The translations under genes and the position numbers were made by a program. Shown one piece after another: positions 1-11,200 of a stretch of DNA of 64,000 nt. Each line of letters starts with the position of its first letter. Within the stretch, counting starts at the first letter, position 1. The notes beneath the pieces were generated by a model, which saw nothing but the letters and a program-made list of their open reading frames with translations, did not search any database and was not told the DNA's origin. This DNA comes from Rikenella microfusus DSM 15922 (GTDB lineage: Bacteria > Bacteroidota > Bacteroidia > Bacteroidales > Rikenellaceae), in assembly GCF_000427365.1 (NCBI RefSeq), contig NZ_KE386488.1, positions 1,116,001 to 1,180,000 of the forward strand, read 5' to 3'.

Positions 1-2
1 AG

Positions 3-497
3 CTGGTCGGATTCTATACCGACGACCCCCGCGTAGGGTTGGAGCCGCTGTGCGAAAACCTCGAACGCTACGAAGCGCAGCTGTTCCAGTACCTGGCCAG
101 CGGCTGCCACCTCACCGTCCGAGGAAACCGGCTGTACGATACGCCGCAGACCCGGGAAATGGTACAACGGCACCTGGACTGGTTCCGCAAATACCGGGAC
201 ATCCTGACTTCCGAGATCATCCATGTGAGCCGGCCCACCGGCCGCGACCTCGATTGCATGATGCACGTCAATCCGTTCATCCGCCACAAGGGGATGGTCA
301 TCGTCTTCAATCCGACCGGCAGGAAGATCGAGAAGACCCTCCGCCTGCCGCTCTATTACACCGGATTGCAACGTAAAGTCCGCGTTTCGGGAGCCGACGG
401 AAAAACCGTCGTCCACCCGCTGAACGACCGGCAGGAGCTGTCGCTGCCGGTCGGCATCGAAGCCGGCGGCCACGCCTGGTTCCTGCTCGAAGAATAA
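3..497 (+). CDS. C-terminal part of a glycoside-hydrolase-like protein (5' end outside window)
   Basis: The reading frame is open from the left edge, so only the last about 165 residues are seen. The visible part has a helical stretch (a column of a catalytic barrel or its end) followed by a beta-rich tail with a FNPTGR motif and a terminal segment typical of the C-terminal beta-sandwich of bacterial alpha-galactosidase-like or other TIM-barrel glycosidases. It ends 34 bases before the next gene, which encodes an exported protein of similar flavour, so the genes are probably co-transcribed. The glycosidase assignment is an inference from context and fold-like appearance. No catalytic residues are visible in the fragment, so the family cannot be named. 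Confidence 0.55.
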   Translation: MVGFYTDDPRVGLEPLCENLERYEAQLFQYLASGCHLTVRGNRLYDTPQTREMVQRHLDWFRKYRDILTSEIIHVSRPTGRDLDCMMHVNPFIRHKGMVIVFNPTGRKIEKTLRLPLYYTGLQRKVRVSGADGKTVVHPLNDRQELSLPVGIEAGGHAWFLLEE

Positions 498-531
498 CCC
501 TTGCTCAGAAAACTAACCCAACTTTCAAACC

Positions 532-2718
532 ATGTTCAAATACGTGATCGCCGGTATTCTGGTTCTCGGCCTGTCGGCGGGCGGCACACGCGCCGCCGAC
601 ATCGAACTACGCACCCGGTATCTGTCCGTCGGCATCGACGGCCGGGGCTGCATCGAAACTCTCCGGGACGTACGCACGGGCAGGGACTACGCTCCCGAAG
701 GCCATGCTTCGGCCTTGCTGAGCCTGTGGCGGGATTCGACCGTTTTCGCGCCGGTGCGTGCCTGCTACCGGCCCGACTCGGACGAAATCAGCCTTTTTTA
801 CGACAATGGTTCCGAAGCGGTGCTCAAGGCCGAAGCGAAAGGAGAATACCTGCGGCTGGAATTACAGTCGCTGACCCCGCGGAACGGAGTGGACAACATC
901 GCGTGGGGTCCCTACAACACGACCATTTCCAAATACATCGGCGACGTCTTCTCCGTCGTGCGCGACGACGAATTCGCCATCGGTCTGGTCGCCCTCGACG
1001 ACAATACCACCAGCGGCCCGCCCTGCGACGGGGAGATGGCGCAAGCCAGTTATATCATCCACTCGCCCGATCCGGAACGGTTCCCGGTGCCCGATTCGCT
1101 GCGGGAAGGGCAGCGGTTCCGGATCGGAGGGGACGGGATCAACGACGTGGCCTTCTTCTCGCGTCCCGAAGCGTATTACCGTTACCTGCTCGGCAACGGC
1201 GCCAAACTGGAACCGGCTTTCGGTTCGTCGATCACGCTCCATTCCCGCGACCGATCGCTGCCGAAAACGATCTTTTTCCCCGAATTCAACGATTTCCCGT
1301 CCGTCAAAGCCCCCCGGCACATGGAGCTGGAGACGGTGCCGGGCGAAGATTACATCGGGTCGGCCGTCGCCCTCTACGGCTGCCCGGACAGCGAAGGATT
1401 GAAGACGATCGAACGGATCGTGCTGGCCGAAGGACTGCCCTATGTGACGCGCGACGGCATCTGGATACGCGACCCGCGGTCGTTCTGCGCCGACATCGCC
1501 TGGTACGGGCCGCAGGACAGCCTGATTTCGTATGCCCGGCAGTTGCACGTGCGCGGCGTACAGGACGAAGGCATGGGCGAATACTATGTCGATCCGGCCG
1601 ACCGCTGGGGCGGGAAACAAATCACATACGGCGGCCGACGGATCCCTATCAGCGAATATACCCGTATGGTCCGTGCCGCCGGAATCGACTACGGGCTGCA
1701 CACGCTGACCGAATTCGTACAGCCCCGCAGCAGCGACGTGCATCCGATCCCGAACCGGGGCCTCTGCACCGTGCTACGTACCGCGCTGACGGAAAGCGCC
1801 GGCCCCGCCGATACGTCGCTCTGCGTGGCCGACACGAGCTGGCTGAACGAATCCGGAGGCTGGGACGACAACCGTACCAACGTGCTGCGTATCGGCGACG
1901 AACTGCTCGTTTACGAAGGGGTAACGCCGACGAAACCCTACACGCTGCGGGGCGTGAAACGCGGCGCCTACGGTACCGAAGCTACGTCCCATCCGGCGGG
2001 GGAAGAGGTCGTCAAGCTCCAGGTGAACTGTTACAGCGGGTTCGTCCCCGGCCTGGAATTGCAGGACCGGTACGCCGATTTCTACGCCCGTTGGCTGACC
2101 GACGGAGGCATGGGCTACATCGATTTCGACGGATACGAAAGCTGCACCTATCAGGGTCACGGACAATATTCGTTCAAACGGTTCATGCGGCGGCTGTTCG
2201 ACCGGTATAGCCGGATGGGAGGAACCTACCTGCGCGTGATGGGGTCGTGCGTTTTCGAAGGCACATGGCTTTACATGAGCGTCTGCAACGTCGGCGGCGG
2301 CAACCATATGTTCAATCCGCAAACCTGCGAATGGGGCATCGAAGGCAAAGATATCCGTTACGCTTTCACCAGCAGCTACTTTCCCTGCACGTTCGGCATC
2401 CAGACCCTCGCCCCGGAATGGGACGTGCAGACCGTCGAGAATCTCCAGTCGCAGGCCGTCGCCTGGGATGCCACCTTCATGCTGGGGCTGAGCGAAGCTG
2501 TGGTCGAGAAACATCCGCTGAAAAAGGAGCTGTTCCGGGCGTTCCGCACCTGGGAAGAGGCCCGCGCGGCACAGGTATTCCCGGAAAACCTGAAAAAGGA
2601 GATGCGGAAACCGGGAATCCGTTACCACCTCGAACGGCTCGACGACCGGACGTGGCGATTATACCGCATGGTCCCCGGCGGACGGCCGGTGAAATACAAA
2701 ACGCTCAAAGCCGCCTGA
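532..2718 (+). CDS. Exported carbohydrate-active-type protein, about 728 aa, family not recognised
   Basis: Residues 1-22 form a classical signal peptide (positive start, hydrophobic core, ending TRAAD), so the protein is exported. The first about 330 residues look beta-rich, as in glycosidase N-terminal sandwich domains. The middle carries DEGMGEYYVDP and, near residue 530, GGMGYIDFDGYES, which resembles the end of a barrel strand with acidic catalytic residues (YIDFDG). Lengths of 700-750 aa are usual for such enzymes. The gene lies between a glycosidase-like gene and a six-hairpin-type gene, in the same direction with short gaps, as in a polysaccharide-degradation locus without its SusCD pair in view. 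I do not recognise the family. A glycosidase or a glycan-binding paralogue are both possible. Confidence 0.6.
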   Translation: MFKYVIAGILVLGLSAGGTRAADIELRTRYLSVGIDGRGCIETLRDVRTGRDYAPEGHASALLSLWRDSTVFAPVRACYRPDSDEISLFYDNGSEAVLKAEAKGEYLRLELQSLTPRNGVDNIAWGPYNTTISKYIGDVFSVVRDDEFAIGLVALDDNTTSGPPCDGEMAQASYIIHSPDPERFPVPDSLREGQRFRIGGDGINDVAFFSRPEAYYRYLLGNGAKLEPAFGSSITLHSRDRSLPKTIFFPEFNDFPSVKAPRHMELETVPGEDYIGSAVALYGCPDSEGLKTIERIVLAEGLPYVTRDGIWIRDPRSFCADIAWYGPQDSLISYARQLHVRGVQDEGMGEYYVDPADRWGGKQITYGGRRIPISEYTRMVRAAGIDYGLHTLTEFVQPRSSDVHPIPNRGLCTVLRTALTESAGPADTSLCVADTSWLNESGGWDDNRTNVLRIGDELLVYEGVTPTKPYTLRGVKRGAYGTEATSHPAGEEVVKLQVNCYSGFVPGLELQDRYADFYARWLTDGGMGYIDFDGYESCTYQGHGQYSFKRFMRRLFDRYSRMGGTYLRVMGSCVFEGTWLYMSVCNVGGGNHMFNPQTCEWGIEGKDIRYAFTSSYFPCTFGIQTLAPEWDVQTVENLQSQAVAWDATFMLGLSEAVVEKHPLKKELFRAFRTWEEARAAQVFPENLKKEMRKPGIRYHLERLDDRTWRLYRMVPGGRPVKYKTLKAA

Positions 2719-2723
2719 ATATC

Positions 2724-5066
2724 ATGAATTCAAACAGTTTTTACCCCGCTTTCCCTGCCGGTTCCCCCCGACAGCCGGAGACCGTCCGACGCGGAGCCGG
2801 CGCCGGTTTTCGCGACCGCAGTTCCCGATTGCGTAAAGGTATATGCGGACGTCTCGCCTTATTGTGTATCGCCTGCGGTTTTGCCTGCCCGGCTGCGGCG
2901 CAGGACAACTGGCTGCCCCGGCATCCCGACCCGGATAAGAAATTCCGGCTGCTGGACTGCCGCTACGACGGGCCGAGGCTGCTCCGCGCCGACGAGATCG
3001 ACCCCGCCTCGGAAGCCTGGGAAACCACCGTCGCCAACCGGGGGGATTCGGTCTACGTATTCACGTTCCGCGCCCGGCAATCCCTTCAAAATGCCGGGGT
3101 AGCAGTCGCTTTCGACCGTTACGGCTGGACGAGCGACAATTACGTCATGATCCCTTCGGCGGTTTATGGCGGCAACCGTCAGCGGATCGTGAACCGCGAA
3201 TATGCCACCGGGCTGGACGCGACGGATTATTACCGGCGCGAGCTGGCCCTCACTTCGAACCCCATTCCGCAACTCTCCCCCGAATTCGGGGACTCTTCGC
3301 GGCTCGAACTGCTCGTCTGCAACGCCGCCACGCCCGCCATCGCCTGGCTCGACCGGGGCCGGCGCCAGGGGACGATCCTGCTGACCGACCAGGGATTCGA
3401 GGCGGACGGCGAAACGAAAGACCACGGCCTGATCGTCGAAGAGTCGCCGGCACGCGACATCGCGTCGTTCGTCATCAGCTCGCCCGGTGTCCGGGAAAAG
3501 AAACCGGAGTTTATCGGCTTCAGCCCCAGCCCCGACCGGGGCCTCTCGTTCCGCAAGGGCGATTCGCTCGTCATCCGGGTTACGCGGCTCGATTTCCCCG
3601 CCGCGGACGTCCCGGCACTGCTGGCGCGTTTCATGCGCGAACGCAAGCGGCATACCCCGCCCGCCACACCGCGCAACCTGATGCCGATGAGCGAGGTGCA
3701 CGAACGCATGATCCGGAACATCGAAGAGCGTTACCACGTCGGGCCGACGGGCGAATATTATTGCCCGGAAAACGCCGACTGGATGTCCTACGGCTGGGTC
3801 GGCGGGCTGATCAATACCTGGCCGATGCTGGCGTTGGACGACACGATGCACCTGAGGCGCGTCGCCAACACTTTCGACTTCGCCCTGACGCAGGGTTACG
3901 GCGAAAGCGGGTACTATTACGACGTGCTGGGGGCCGACGGCAAACCGGTGCTGCGCGATGCGGCCGCTTTGCGGCCGGGGATCGGCCTGACCCGCAAAAA
4001 CGCCGACCTGCTCTACTGGACGGTCAAACAATTCGACCTGCTTCAAAAACAGGGACGCGGCGACGCTATCCGGCCCGAATGGGAACAGCGGGTCGCGAAA
4101 CTGGCCGACGCGTTCGTCGAAACCTGGCGAAAGGAGGGTACCTGGGGGAATTATCTCGACCTGAAAACGGGGAGGATAGCGGTGTATAACACGACGGGCG
4201 GCGCCATGGCCGTAGGGGGACTCGCGCTCGCCTCGAAATATTACGGCAACGACGAATACCTGACCGTCGCCCGGCAGGCCGCCGAAAGCTATTACCGGGA
4301 TTTCGCCCTGCGGGGCTTTACCTCCGGCGGATGCGGCGACATTCTCCAGAATGCCGATTCGGAAACCGCCGCGGCCTTGATGACCTCGCTGATGACCCTT
4401 TACGAAACGACCGGCGAAACACGTTATCTGGAACAATGCCGCGACCTAGCCAACCTTTGCGCCACATGGACGGTGTCGTTCCGCTACCGGCTGCCGGAAA
4501 ATACGCCGCTGGCGCAGTTGGGAGCCGACCTGACCGGGGCCGTATGGGCCAGCACGCAGAACAAGCACGGCGCGCCGGGATTCTGCACCCAGTCCGGCGA
4601 CGCGCTTTTCAAGCTCTACCGGGCCACGGGCGACACGCTTTACGCGGCTCTGCTGCGGGACATTGTCCATGCCCATGCGGAGGGAGTGCAGCCCAACGGC
4701 AAAATTACGGAACGCCTCACCTATTGCGATGCCGACAGCCGCGGTTCGCGCGGCGACGGAGGACAGACCGGCTGGAACGAGACGAACGGCGCGTTGATGG
4801 CCGTCGAAATTCCGGGCATCTATCTCCGCACGGACCGGCCGAGCCTGTATGTATTCGATCACGTCGTGGTACGAAAATACGAAACGACCGGACGCGCGAT
4901 TACGCTGACCCTCTACAATCCGACGCCTTACGACGCCACGGTCACGATCCTGGCCGAAAACGGAACGCAGGCCGCACGTCCGCTGGGCGAGAACGCCTTC
5001 CTCCGGTGGCAGGACAAGGCGGAAGTCAAAGCGGGTCGGACCGTCAAAGTCAAAATTGCCCGGTAA
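2724..5066 (+). CDS. Exported six-hairpin (alpha/alpha toroid) glycosidase-like protein, about 780 aa
   Basis: The chosen ATG lies 5 bases after the stop of the previous gene. It gives a long N-terminus with a hydrophobic segment (around residues 38-57, ending CPAAAQD) that fits a signal peptide; a later start inside this leader is possible. Residues about 60-310 look like a beta-sandwich domain. From about residue 330 on, the sequence has repeated aromatic helical hairpins (GESGYYYDVLG, NTTGGAMAVGGLALASKYYG, GGCGDILQN, GGQTGWNETNGALM), which is the pattern of alpha/alpha-toroid glycosidases and lyases. The end is a short beta domain (LTLYNPTPYDATVTILAENG). It is probably co-transcribed with the two genes before it. 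Substrate and exact family are unknown. Confidence 0.6.
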   Translation: MNSNSFYPAFPAGSPRQPETVRRGAGAGFRDRSSRLRKGICGRLALLCIACGFACPAAAQDNWLPRHPDPDKKFRLLDCRYDGPRLLRADEIDPASEAWETTVANRGDSVYVFTFRARQSLQNAGVAVAFDRYGWTSDNYVMIPSAVYGGNRQRIVNREYATGLDATDYYRRELALTSNPIPQLSPEFGDSSRLELLVCNAATPAIAWLDRGRRQGTILLTDQGFEADGETKDHGLIVEESPARDIASFVISSPGVREKKPEFIGFSPSPDRGLSFRKGDSLVIRVTRLDFPAADVPALLARFMRERKRHTPPATPRNLMPMSEVHERMIRNIEERYHVGPTGEYYCPENADWMSYGWVGGLINTWPMLALDDTMHLRRVANTFDFALTQGYGESGYYYDVLGADGKPVLRDAAALRPGIGLTRKNADLLYWTVKQFDLLQKQGRGDAIRPEWEQRVAKLADAFVETWRKEGTWGNYLDLKTGRIAVYNTTGGAMAVGGLALASKYYGNDEYLTVARQAAESYYRDFALRGFTSGGCGDILQNADSETAAALMTSLMTLYETTGETRYLEQCRDLANLCATWTVSFRYRLPENTPLAQLGADLTGAVWASTQNKHGAPGFCTQSGDALFKLYRATGDTLYAALLRDIVHAHAEGVQPNGKITERLTYCDADSRGSRGDGGQTGWNETNGALMAVEIPGIYLRTDRPSLYVFDHVVVRKYETTGRAITLTLYNPTPYDATVTILAENGTQAARPLGENAFLRWQDKAEVKAGRTVKVKIAR

Positions 5067-5096
5067 CGCCGCGACCGGCCCGTACTTATGCTCCGT

Positions 5097-8000
5097 TTAC
5101 CGTTTCATGGGCAGGAATACGGGCAGGAAGAACAGGATGGCGACGATTGAGAACAGCATGCCGCCCATCGCCCCGGCCGCGAACGAAAACCAGAACGGTT
5201 CGCGGCTGATGACCACGAACGGAACCAGCCCCAATACTGTCGAAAGTACGGTGAGCATGATCGGAACGATCTTCCGGTTGTAGGCCCTCAGATAGGTGCC
5301 GAGCCCGGGGGCGACGCCGCCGCGACGGAAAATATTGTAATCGTTGATGAGGTAGATCCCCGCATTGACCACCAGCCCGCTCAGCAGGACGAACGAGGCG
5401 AATCCGCCCTGGTCGAACTTCAGCTCGAAGAGATAGAAAGTCAGGAACACGCCGATGAACGAAATCGGAATCATCACGATAATGACCAGCGGTTGCCGCA
5501 GGGATTCGAACAGGACGGAACAGATGAAATAGATGATGGCGATCACCAGCACCAACAGCCAGTAGGGCGATCCGCCGCTGTCGCCCCACCAGCCTCCGCC
5601 CCGGTTGTTCACGACGCTGTATCCGACCGGCAGCTCCGCTTTGAGGCGTTCGACATGGCGTTCGGTGAACCGGGAGGCCAGTTCGTACGAACCTACGAAA
5701 TCGAACGCCACGATCAGGGAGTACTGCTGGTTGTATTTGTAGATGTTGTTGCCCGACTTGCGCTTGACCAGCGTCCCCAGTTCGGAGAGTTTGACATCCC
5801 GGTCTCCCACGGCGAGGATGTCGTTCCGCATATGCCAGGCGTCGAAACGGTCCGCTTCGGACGAAACCAGCACCGCCTGTTCCATCTGGCCGTCGTTGTA
5901 GAACGAGGGGAGCGAGCTGCGGTACACCTGCTGGCTGAGCGTCCGGTAGTACTCCGACGGACTGAGGCCGTACAGGGCGAACCGGTCGAAATTGAGGTCG
6001 AGGTAAAACTCCGTGCGGTTGTCGCCGCCCCGATAACTGATACGCCCCATGATCTCCGGTTCCGACACGCGCGGATTGACCGATATGGAATCGACCAGCT
6101 CCTCCGCGTAACGGTACAGTTGTTCGTAGTTATAGCCGCGCAGCACGATCTGGTTCGATTTCCAGCCGGAGTTGAGGCTGTTGTTGAACGCCTGCCCCAC
6201 GCCGTAAATCCCCCAGTCGGCTCCGCCGAGGCTGATGGCCTTCGTGGTGGCCAAATCTTTGAGCCGGAAAGCGAATCCCGTTTTTTCGGCCTCCGGTTTG
6301 AAAGTGACGGTAATCTGCCCGTTGTCGTAAGCCGTGATGCTGGTGCGGAACATGTCGATTTCGTCGAAACCGCTCAGGAAATTCTCCATGTCGCGCATCG
6401 TCTCGTTCAGCTGGTGCACCGTACAACCTTCGGGCAGCGAAGCGTTGATGATGACCTTGGTGCGTTCCGGATCGTTGTAGAAATCGGAACTGTAAACGTC
6501 TTTGGCGAACAGCCGCAGCGCCCCGCCCAGCGCCGCTTCCACATAAGTCTTGGCCTTCTGCTGGTAGAAATCGCTTCCGATCGTGGCGTTGTAGGCCCGC
6601 ACCCAGACGGTCGAATCCCGTTCGGGGGCGTTCTTGTGCTCGATTTTGGCCGGCAGCATCTGTACCGGCAGACCGAATCCCAGCACGGCGACGACGATAT
6701 AGACCCATTTGAGCCGCCGGCTGCGCCGCAGGAAACGGGCATAGAGGGCCGTGAACCGCGCCACGCGCCGTTTAGCACGTGTCCGAAACCTTTTCCGGCC
6801 GGATTTCGCGCCGGCATAGACCGGACATTTGTCGAGCAGAGCGGGAATGAACAGCACCGAAATGAACATCGACACCACCAGATTGATGACGATAACGGCG
6901 CAGAAATCCACCAGGTTTTCGCGTTGGCTCTCCGGCAGGAACAGCACGATGCTCAGCGCCCCGATGGTAGTGAGCAGGGCGCCCATGATGGCGAGGAACA
7001 CGCGCCTGTTCCGGAACCGGCCGTAATGATCGATCATGATGATCGAGGTGTCGATGATCATCCCCAGCGAGACGGTGATGCCCGCCAGCGAATAGAGGTG
7101 TATCTCCAGCCCGAACAGGTTGTAGAAAATGAACGCCACCAGCACATTGCAGCCCAGCGTGAGCACGATCATCCACAGGTAGCGCCAGCTCCGGCTGGTC
7201 AGAAAGACGAAAAGCAGCAGAATCAGAATGGACAGCCCGGTGCGCCAGTATATCTTACTCAGTTCGCCCCGGATATAGACCGAAGTGTCGTCCGCCAGCG
7301 TAATCGAGTAGCCCGGCGGCAGCCCGGTCCGGATCTGTCCGACTTTCTCTTTGAGAATATCCGTCAGTACCAGGGTATTGACATGCTTCTCCGCATAAAC
7401 GGTCAGGTTGATGTTGTTCAGGCCGTTAATGCGGTAATAGGTTTCGGGCAGTTTCTGCCGGTGTTCGACGGTGGCGATGTCGCCCAGGCGGACAATCCGC
7501 CCGCCGACGCTCTTGACGGCCATCCGATCCCATTCGCCGGGCGGGAGCGGAGCCTGTTTCAGCCCGATGCGTATCTGTCGGAGCGTATCCGATCCGTTTT
7601 GGGGCATCATGCCCAGGCCGAGCTGATCGTTCCGGTTCCGGGTGTTGAACGCGGCGACGATGTCGCTGCCGGCGATGCCGAGCGGGGCGCAGCGGTTCGG
7701 GTCGAAAGTCACGACCCATTCGCGCGGCGTCGCCCCGGCAACCGATACGGTATTGACGCCCTCCACGCGGGACAGCGGCCCGGCGATGTTCTTCTCGACG
7801 TACTGTTCGATCTGCCACGTGGGCAGGTCGGCGTTGATCGTATAGGTCAGCACGGGCGAAGCGCTCTCGCCGTCCATGCCGGTGGAGAGGCTGGGATAGG
7901 AGACCCCTTCGGGCAGCGACGGGTAGAGCTGCCGTATGCGGGACGATATGTCGAACCGCACGGCGTCCATATTGGCCTCTTTCTTGAAAGCGAGCGAAAC

Positions 8001-8264
8001 GGAACCGCCGTCCTTGTACGAGGCGGAGTACATCTCCTGGATGCCGGAAATGGCGGCCAGCGCCCCTTCGATCTTCGAGGTGGCCTCCTGTTCCACGACC
8101 CGCGCCGACGCGCCCGGCCAGTTGAACCACACGGTGATCTGCTTCTGGCGGATGCCGGGCGAATACTGGATATTGAGCAACGGGATCATGGCGGCCCCGA
8201 TCAGCATAAGGGTCGCCATGACCAGTATCACCCGGAAGGCGGAATTATGCGGCTGTCGGCTCAT
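5097..8264 (-). CDS. RND-family efflux pump permease, second subunit (1055 aa)
   Basis: Inner-membrane proton-driven transporter of the RND (AcrB/MdtBC-like) superfamily. The N-terminal membrane helix (residues 13-30), a large periplasmic loop, a helix bundle near 340-480, a second periplasmic loop and C-terminal helices match the duplicated RND architecture and its usual 1000-1060 aa. In helix 4 the segment GMIIDTSIIMIDH keeps the acidic residue used for proton relay. It starts directly after the stop of the upstream pump gene (TAG then ATG), so the two are translationally linked. Two different RND subunits in tandem suggest a heteromeric pump as known for MdtBC, with the adaptor and outer-membrane channel upstream. 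Substrate cannot be told from sequence. Confidence 0.92.
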   Translation of the reverse strand: MSRQPHNSAFRVILVMATLMLIGAAMIPLLNIQYSPGIRQKQITVWFNWPGASARVVEQEATSKIEGALAAISGIQEMYSASYKDGGSVSLAFKKEANMDAVRFDISSRIRQLYPSLPEGVSYPSLSTGMDGESASPVLTYTINADLPTWQIEQYVEKNIAGPLSRVEGVNTVSVAGATPREWVVTFDPNRCAPLGIAGSDIVAAFNTRNRNDQLGLGMMPQNGSDTLRQIRIGLKQAPLPPGEWDRMAVKSVGGRIVRLGDIATVEHRQKLPETYYRINGLNNINLTVYAEKHVNTLVLTDILKEKVGQIRTGLPPGYSITLADDTSVYIRGELSKIYWRTGLSILILLLFVFLTSRSWRYLWMIVLTLGCNVLVAFIFYNLFGLEIHLYSLAGITVSLGMIIDTSIIMIDHYGRFRNRRVFLAIMGALLTTIGALSIVLFLPESQRENLVDFCAVIVINLVVSMFISVLFIPALLDKCPVYAGAKSGRKRFRTRAKRRVARFTALYARFLRRSRRLKWVYIVVAVLGFGLPVQMLPAKIEHKNAPERDSTVWVRAYNATIGSDFYQQKAKTYVEAALGGALRLFAKDVYSSDFYNDPERTKVIINASLPEGCTVHQLNETMRDMENFLSGFDEIDMFRTSITAYDNGQITVTFKPEAEKTGFAFRLKDLATTKAISLGGADWGIYGVGQAFNNSLNSGWKSNQIVLRGYNYEQLYRYAEELVDSISVNPRVSEPEIMGRISYRGGDNRTEFYLDLNFDRFALYGLSPSEYYRTLSQQVYRSSLPSFYNDGQMEQAVLVSSEADRFDAWHMRNDILAVGDRDVKLSELGTLVKRKSGNNIYKYNQQYSLIVAFDFVGSYELASRFTERHVERLKAELPVGYSVVNNRGGGWWGDSGGSPYWLLVLVIAIIYFICSVLFESLRQPLVIIVMIPISFIGVFLTFYLFELKFDQGGFASFVLLSGLVVNAGIYLINDYNIFRRGGVAPGLGTYLRAYNRKIVPIMLTVLSTVLGLVPFVVISREPFWFSFAAGAMGGMLFSIVAILFFLPVFLPMKR

Positions 8265-11200
8265 CTATTTTCCGGAACGTTTGCGATAGATGTAATAATA
8301 GAATATCGGAATGAAATAGACGCTCACAATAGTCCCGAAGACCATACCGCCGATAATGGCCAGCGACAGGGGGCGTTGCAGGTCGTTGCCCATCCCTCCC
8401 GAAAAGAGGAACGGCACGATGGCCAGGATCGTGGTCAGCGAGGTCATGATGATCGGCTTGAGCCTGCGGTCGCCGCCGGTCAGCACGGCCCGCAGGACGC
8501 CGTAACCCTCCTTGCGCAGCCGGTTGAAGGTATCCACCTTCAGGATGGAGTCGTTGATAACGATCCCGCTCATCACCACCAGTCCGATCAACGACATCAG
8601 GTTGATGCTCGATCCGCAGACCCAAAGGATCAGCAACGCTCCCGAAATATCCACCACGATTTCGGACATGATGATGAACGGCTGGACGAGCGATTCGAAC
8701 TGGGAGGCCAGGATGAAATAGAGCAGCAACAGGGAGACGGTCAGCACCATCGCGAGCTGCCGGAGGGTGTCCCGGCTGTCGAACCAGCCGCCGGAAAAGC
8801 TGACTTCGAAATCGTCGTTGCGTTCCACGGCGTTCCGCACGGCCGTCATGGCTCCGGGCACCTGGCTGTCGGGCATGTCGAGGTTCAGGGGGTAGTACTC
8901 CCCTTCGGCTCCCGAAACGATGTTCCGCAGGTCCCGGTCCGGGCTTTCGGTGAGCAACAGGCTGACGGGAATCTCCACTTTGTCGTCGGAAAGGACGGTG
9001 TGCGAGGCCAGAATCTCCCTCACGGTACGTTCCCCGGCCCCGAGCGACACCGGCAGGGAATACTGCCCCTGGTTGATCTCCATGATCCGGTTTTCGTTAA
9101 ACGCGCTTTTCAGGGCGTAATAAAGCGCGGCGTAATCGACCCGGTAGAGCGACATCAGGTCGCGGTCGGCATACAGCGTGACGTGTTCCTGCCAGACGAC
9201 GGGTTCGATCCGGATTCCGGGCAGGCTGTCCCGCACGGCGGCCAGCAGGGGATTCAGTTTGTCGGGTTCGGCGCTGCCGCTGGTCGGCCTCAGCCGGGCC
9301 GTAAGCATGGCCGAGTTGTCGGCGAAAATCATGTCGAAGATGTTGCCGGCCTCTTCTGTCCGGAAGGCCGCTTCCGGGTAGGCCGACCGGACGAACGCCT
9401 GCGCCCGTGCCACGACGGGAGCCAGCGAGTCGGGATCGCTGACGCGGATATAGGTCAGCGTCTCGTTGCCGGCCGTTTCGGTCGTATGCGACAGCACGAA
9501 CTGTTGTTGCCCGGCCATCACGGTGGCGTGCGTCACGGCTTCCCCCAGGGCCGCCACCAGGCGTTCGGTACGGTGCCGGTTTTCGGCGGCGGTGATCGGC
9601 CGATTCCAATCGACGTGCAGGATGATGTCTTCCTTGTCTATGGCGGGCATCGTGGTCTTCTCCAATTCGTAATAAAAGAAGATGCCGGCGGCGGTAAAAC
9701 CGAGTACCAGGGCCAGTACCAGACGCTGGTGGCGGAAGACCCAGACGAGGCTCCGCTCGTAGGCGCCGGCCATATCGCGCACGCCGATTTTTTGAAGGAT
9801 GCGGTTGCGGCCCCGGCGATGCTGTTTCCGGTACAACAGGTGGTAATAGACGGGAATAATGGTCATCGCCACGATGAGCGACGAGACCAGACCGATGGTC
9901 ACGGCCATCGCCTGGTCGTAGAACATGGCCCCGGCGATGCCGCTCAGGAAGATCAGCGGAATAAAGATCGAACAGGTGGTCATCACGGAGCTGAGCAGAG
10001 CTGCGAAGACTTCGCCGGTGCCCGTGGAGACGGCATCTTTCAGGGCTTCGCCGCGGTCCCACCGCTGGGAGATGTTGTCGATCACGATAATGGAGTTATC
10101 GACCATCATACCGAGGCCGAGGATCAGGCCGGACAGGGAGATGATGTTGATCGATATGCCGAGTATGAAAAAGAAGAGGAGCGATACGAGCAGCGACAGC
10201 GGGATGGTCAGGGTGATCAGCACGGGGGCGCGGAAGTCCTGCATGAAAAGGAAAATGACCAGGCAGGCCAGCACGGCGCCGACGATCAGGTTGCTTTCGA
10301 GGTTGTCGATCGAGTAGTCGAGCAGCTGGGTCTGGTCGCGGGTGACGGTGAAGTCGATGTCGGGGTAGTCCCACCGCAGGTTATCGACAAGCCTGCTCAC
10401 TTCGCGTTTAAGGTCTCCCATCCGGGCGTCGGATTGCTTGATGACGGCCAGGGTGATGGCTTCCCGGCCGTCGGAGAGGACGAGGCCCTGCCGCTGCTGG
10501 GGCCTTTCGACGACGGTAGCCAGTTCGCTGAGCCGGAAAATGCGCCCTTCGATATTGAGGGGGATCTGTTCGATATCTTTGCGGCCGGAGAGGGTGGAGT
10601 TGAAACGGATGTTGTACTGGTACTGGCCGTCGCGCACGGTCAGGTTGCCCATGTTGATGTTGTTGGCTTCGATGGCCGTTTCGATCTGGGAGATTTCGAC
10701 GCCGAGGGCTTCGAGCCGGGCCATGTCGGGAATGACGGCCAGCTCGGGATAGAGCCGCCCGCTCATGTCCACGAATGCGACCTGGGGGAGCTGTTCGAGC
10801 CGTTTGGCGATCACCGTGGCGGCGAAGTTGCTCATCTCGATCAGTTTGTTTTCCCGGGCGCGGTCGCTGAGCCGTCCGGTCGCTTCGCTGTCGGCTAGGG
10901 TGAGGTTGAGATAGAAGGCGGGAATATCGGTGGCGCTGGCTTTGACGACGGTGGGACGTTCGACCTCTTTGGGCAGGGACCCCATGGCGCGGTCGATACG
11001 TTCATTGACGTCGATGAAGATATAATCGATGTCTGCGCCGTAATCGAATTGCAGGAAGATGATCCCGGCGCCGTCTTTGGCTTCGGCGGTGATCTCGCGC
11101 AGGTGGCCGGTCTGCATGAGCTGAGACCTGAGGGGGCTGATCACGGAGGCTTGCAACTCCCTGGCGGAGGTGTTGGGGGCGTTGACGCGCACGGTGATCT

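Noticed and set aside
5493-10898. Very long open frame (1801 codons) on the plus strand
   Set aside because: It lies antisense to the two RND genes, and its translation is an arginine-, histidine- and glutamine-rich composition without domains, as expected for the antiparallel frame of GC-rich coding sequence.
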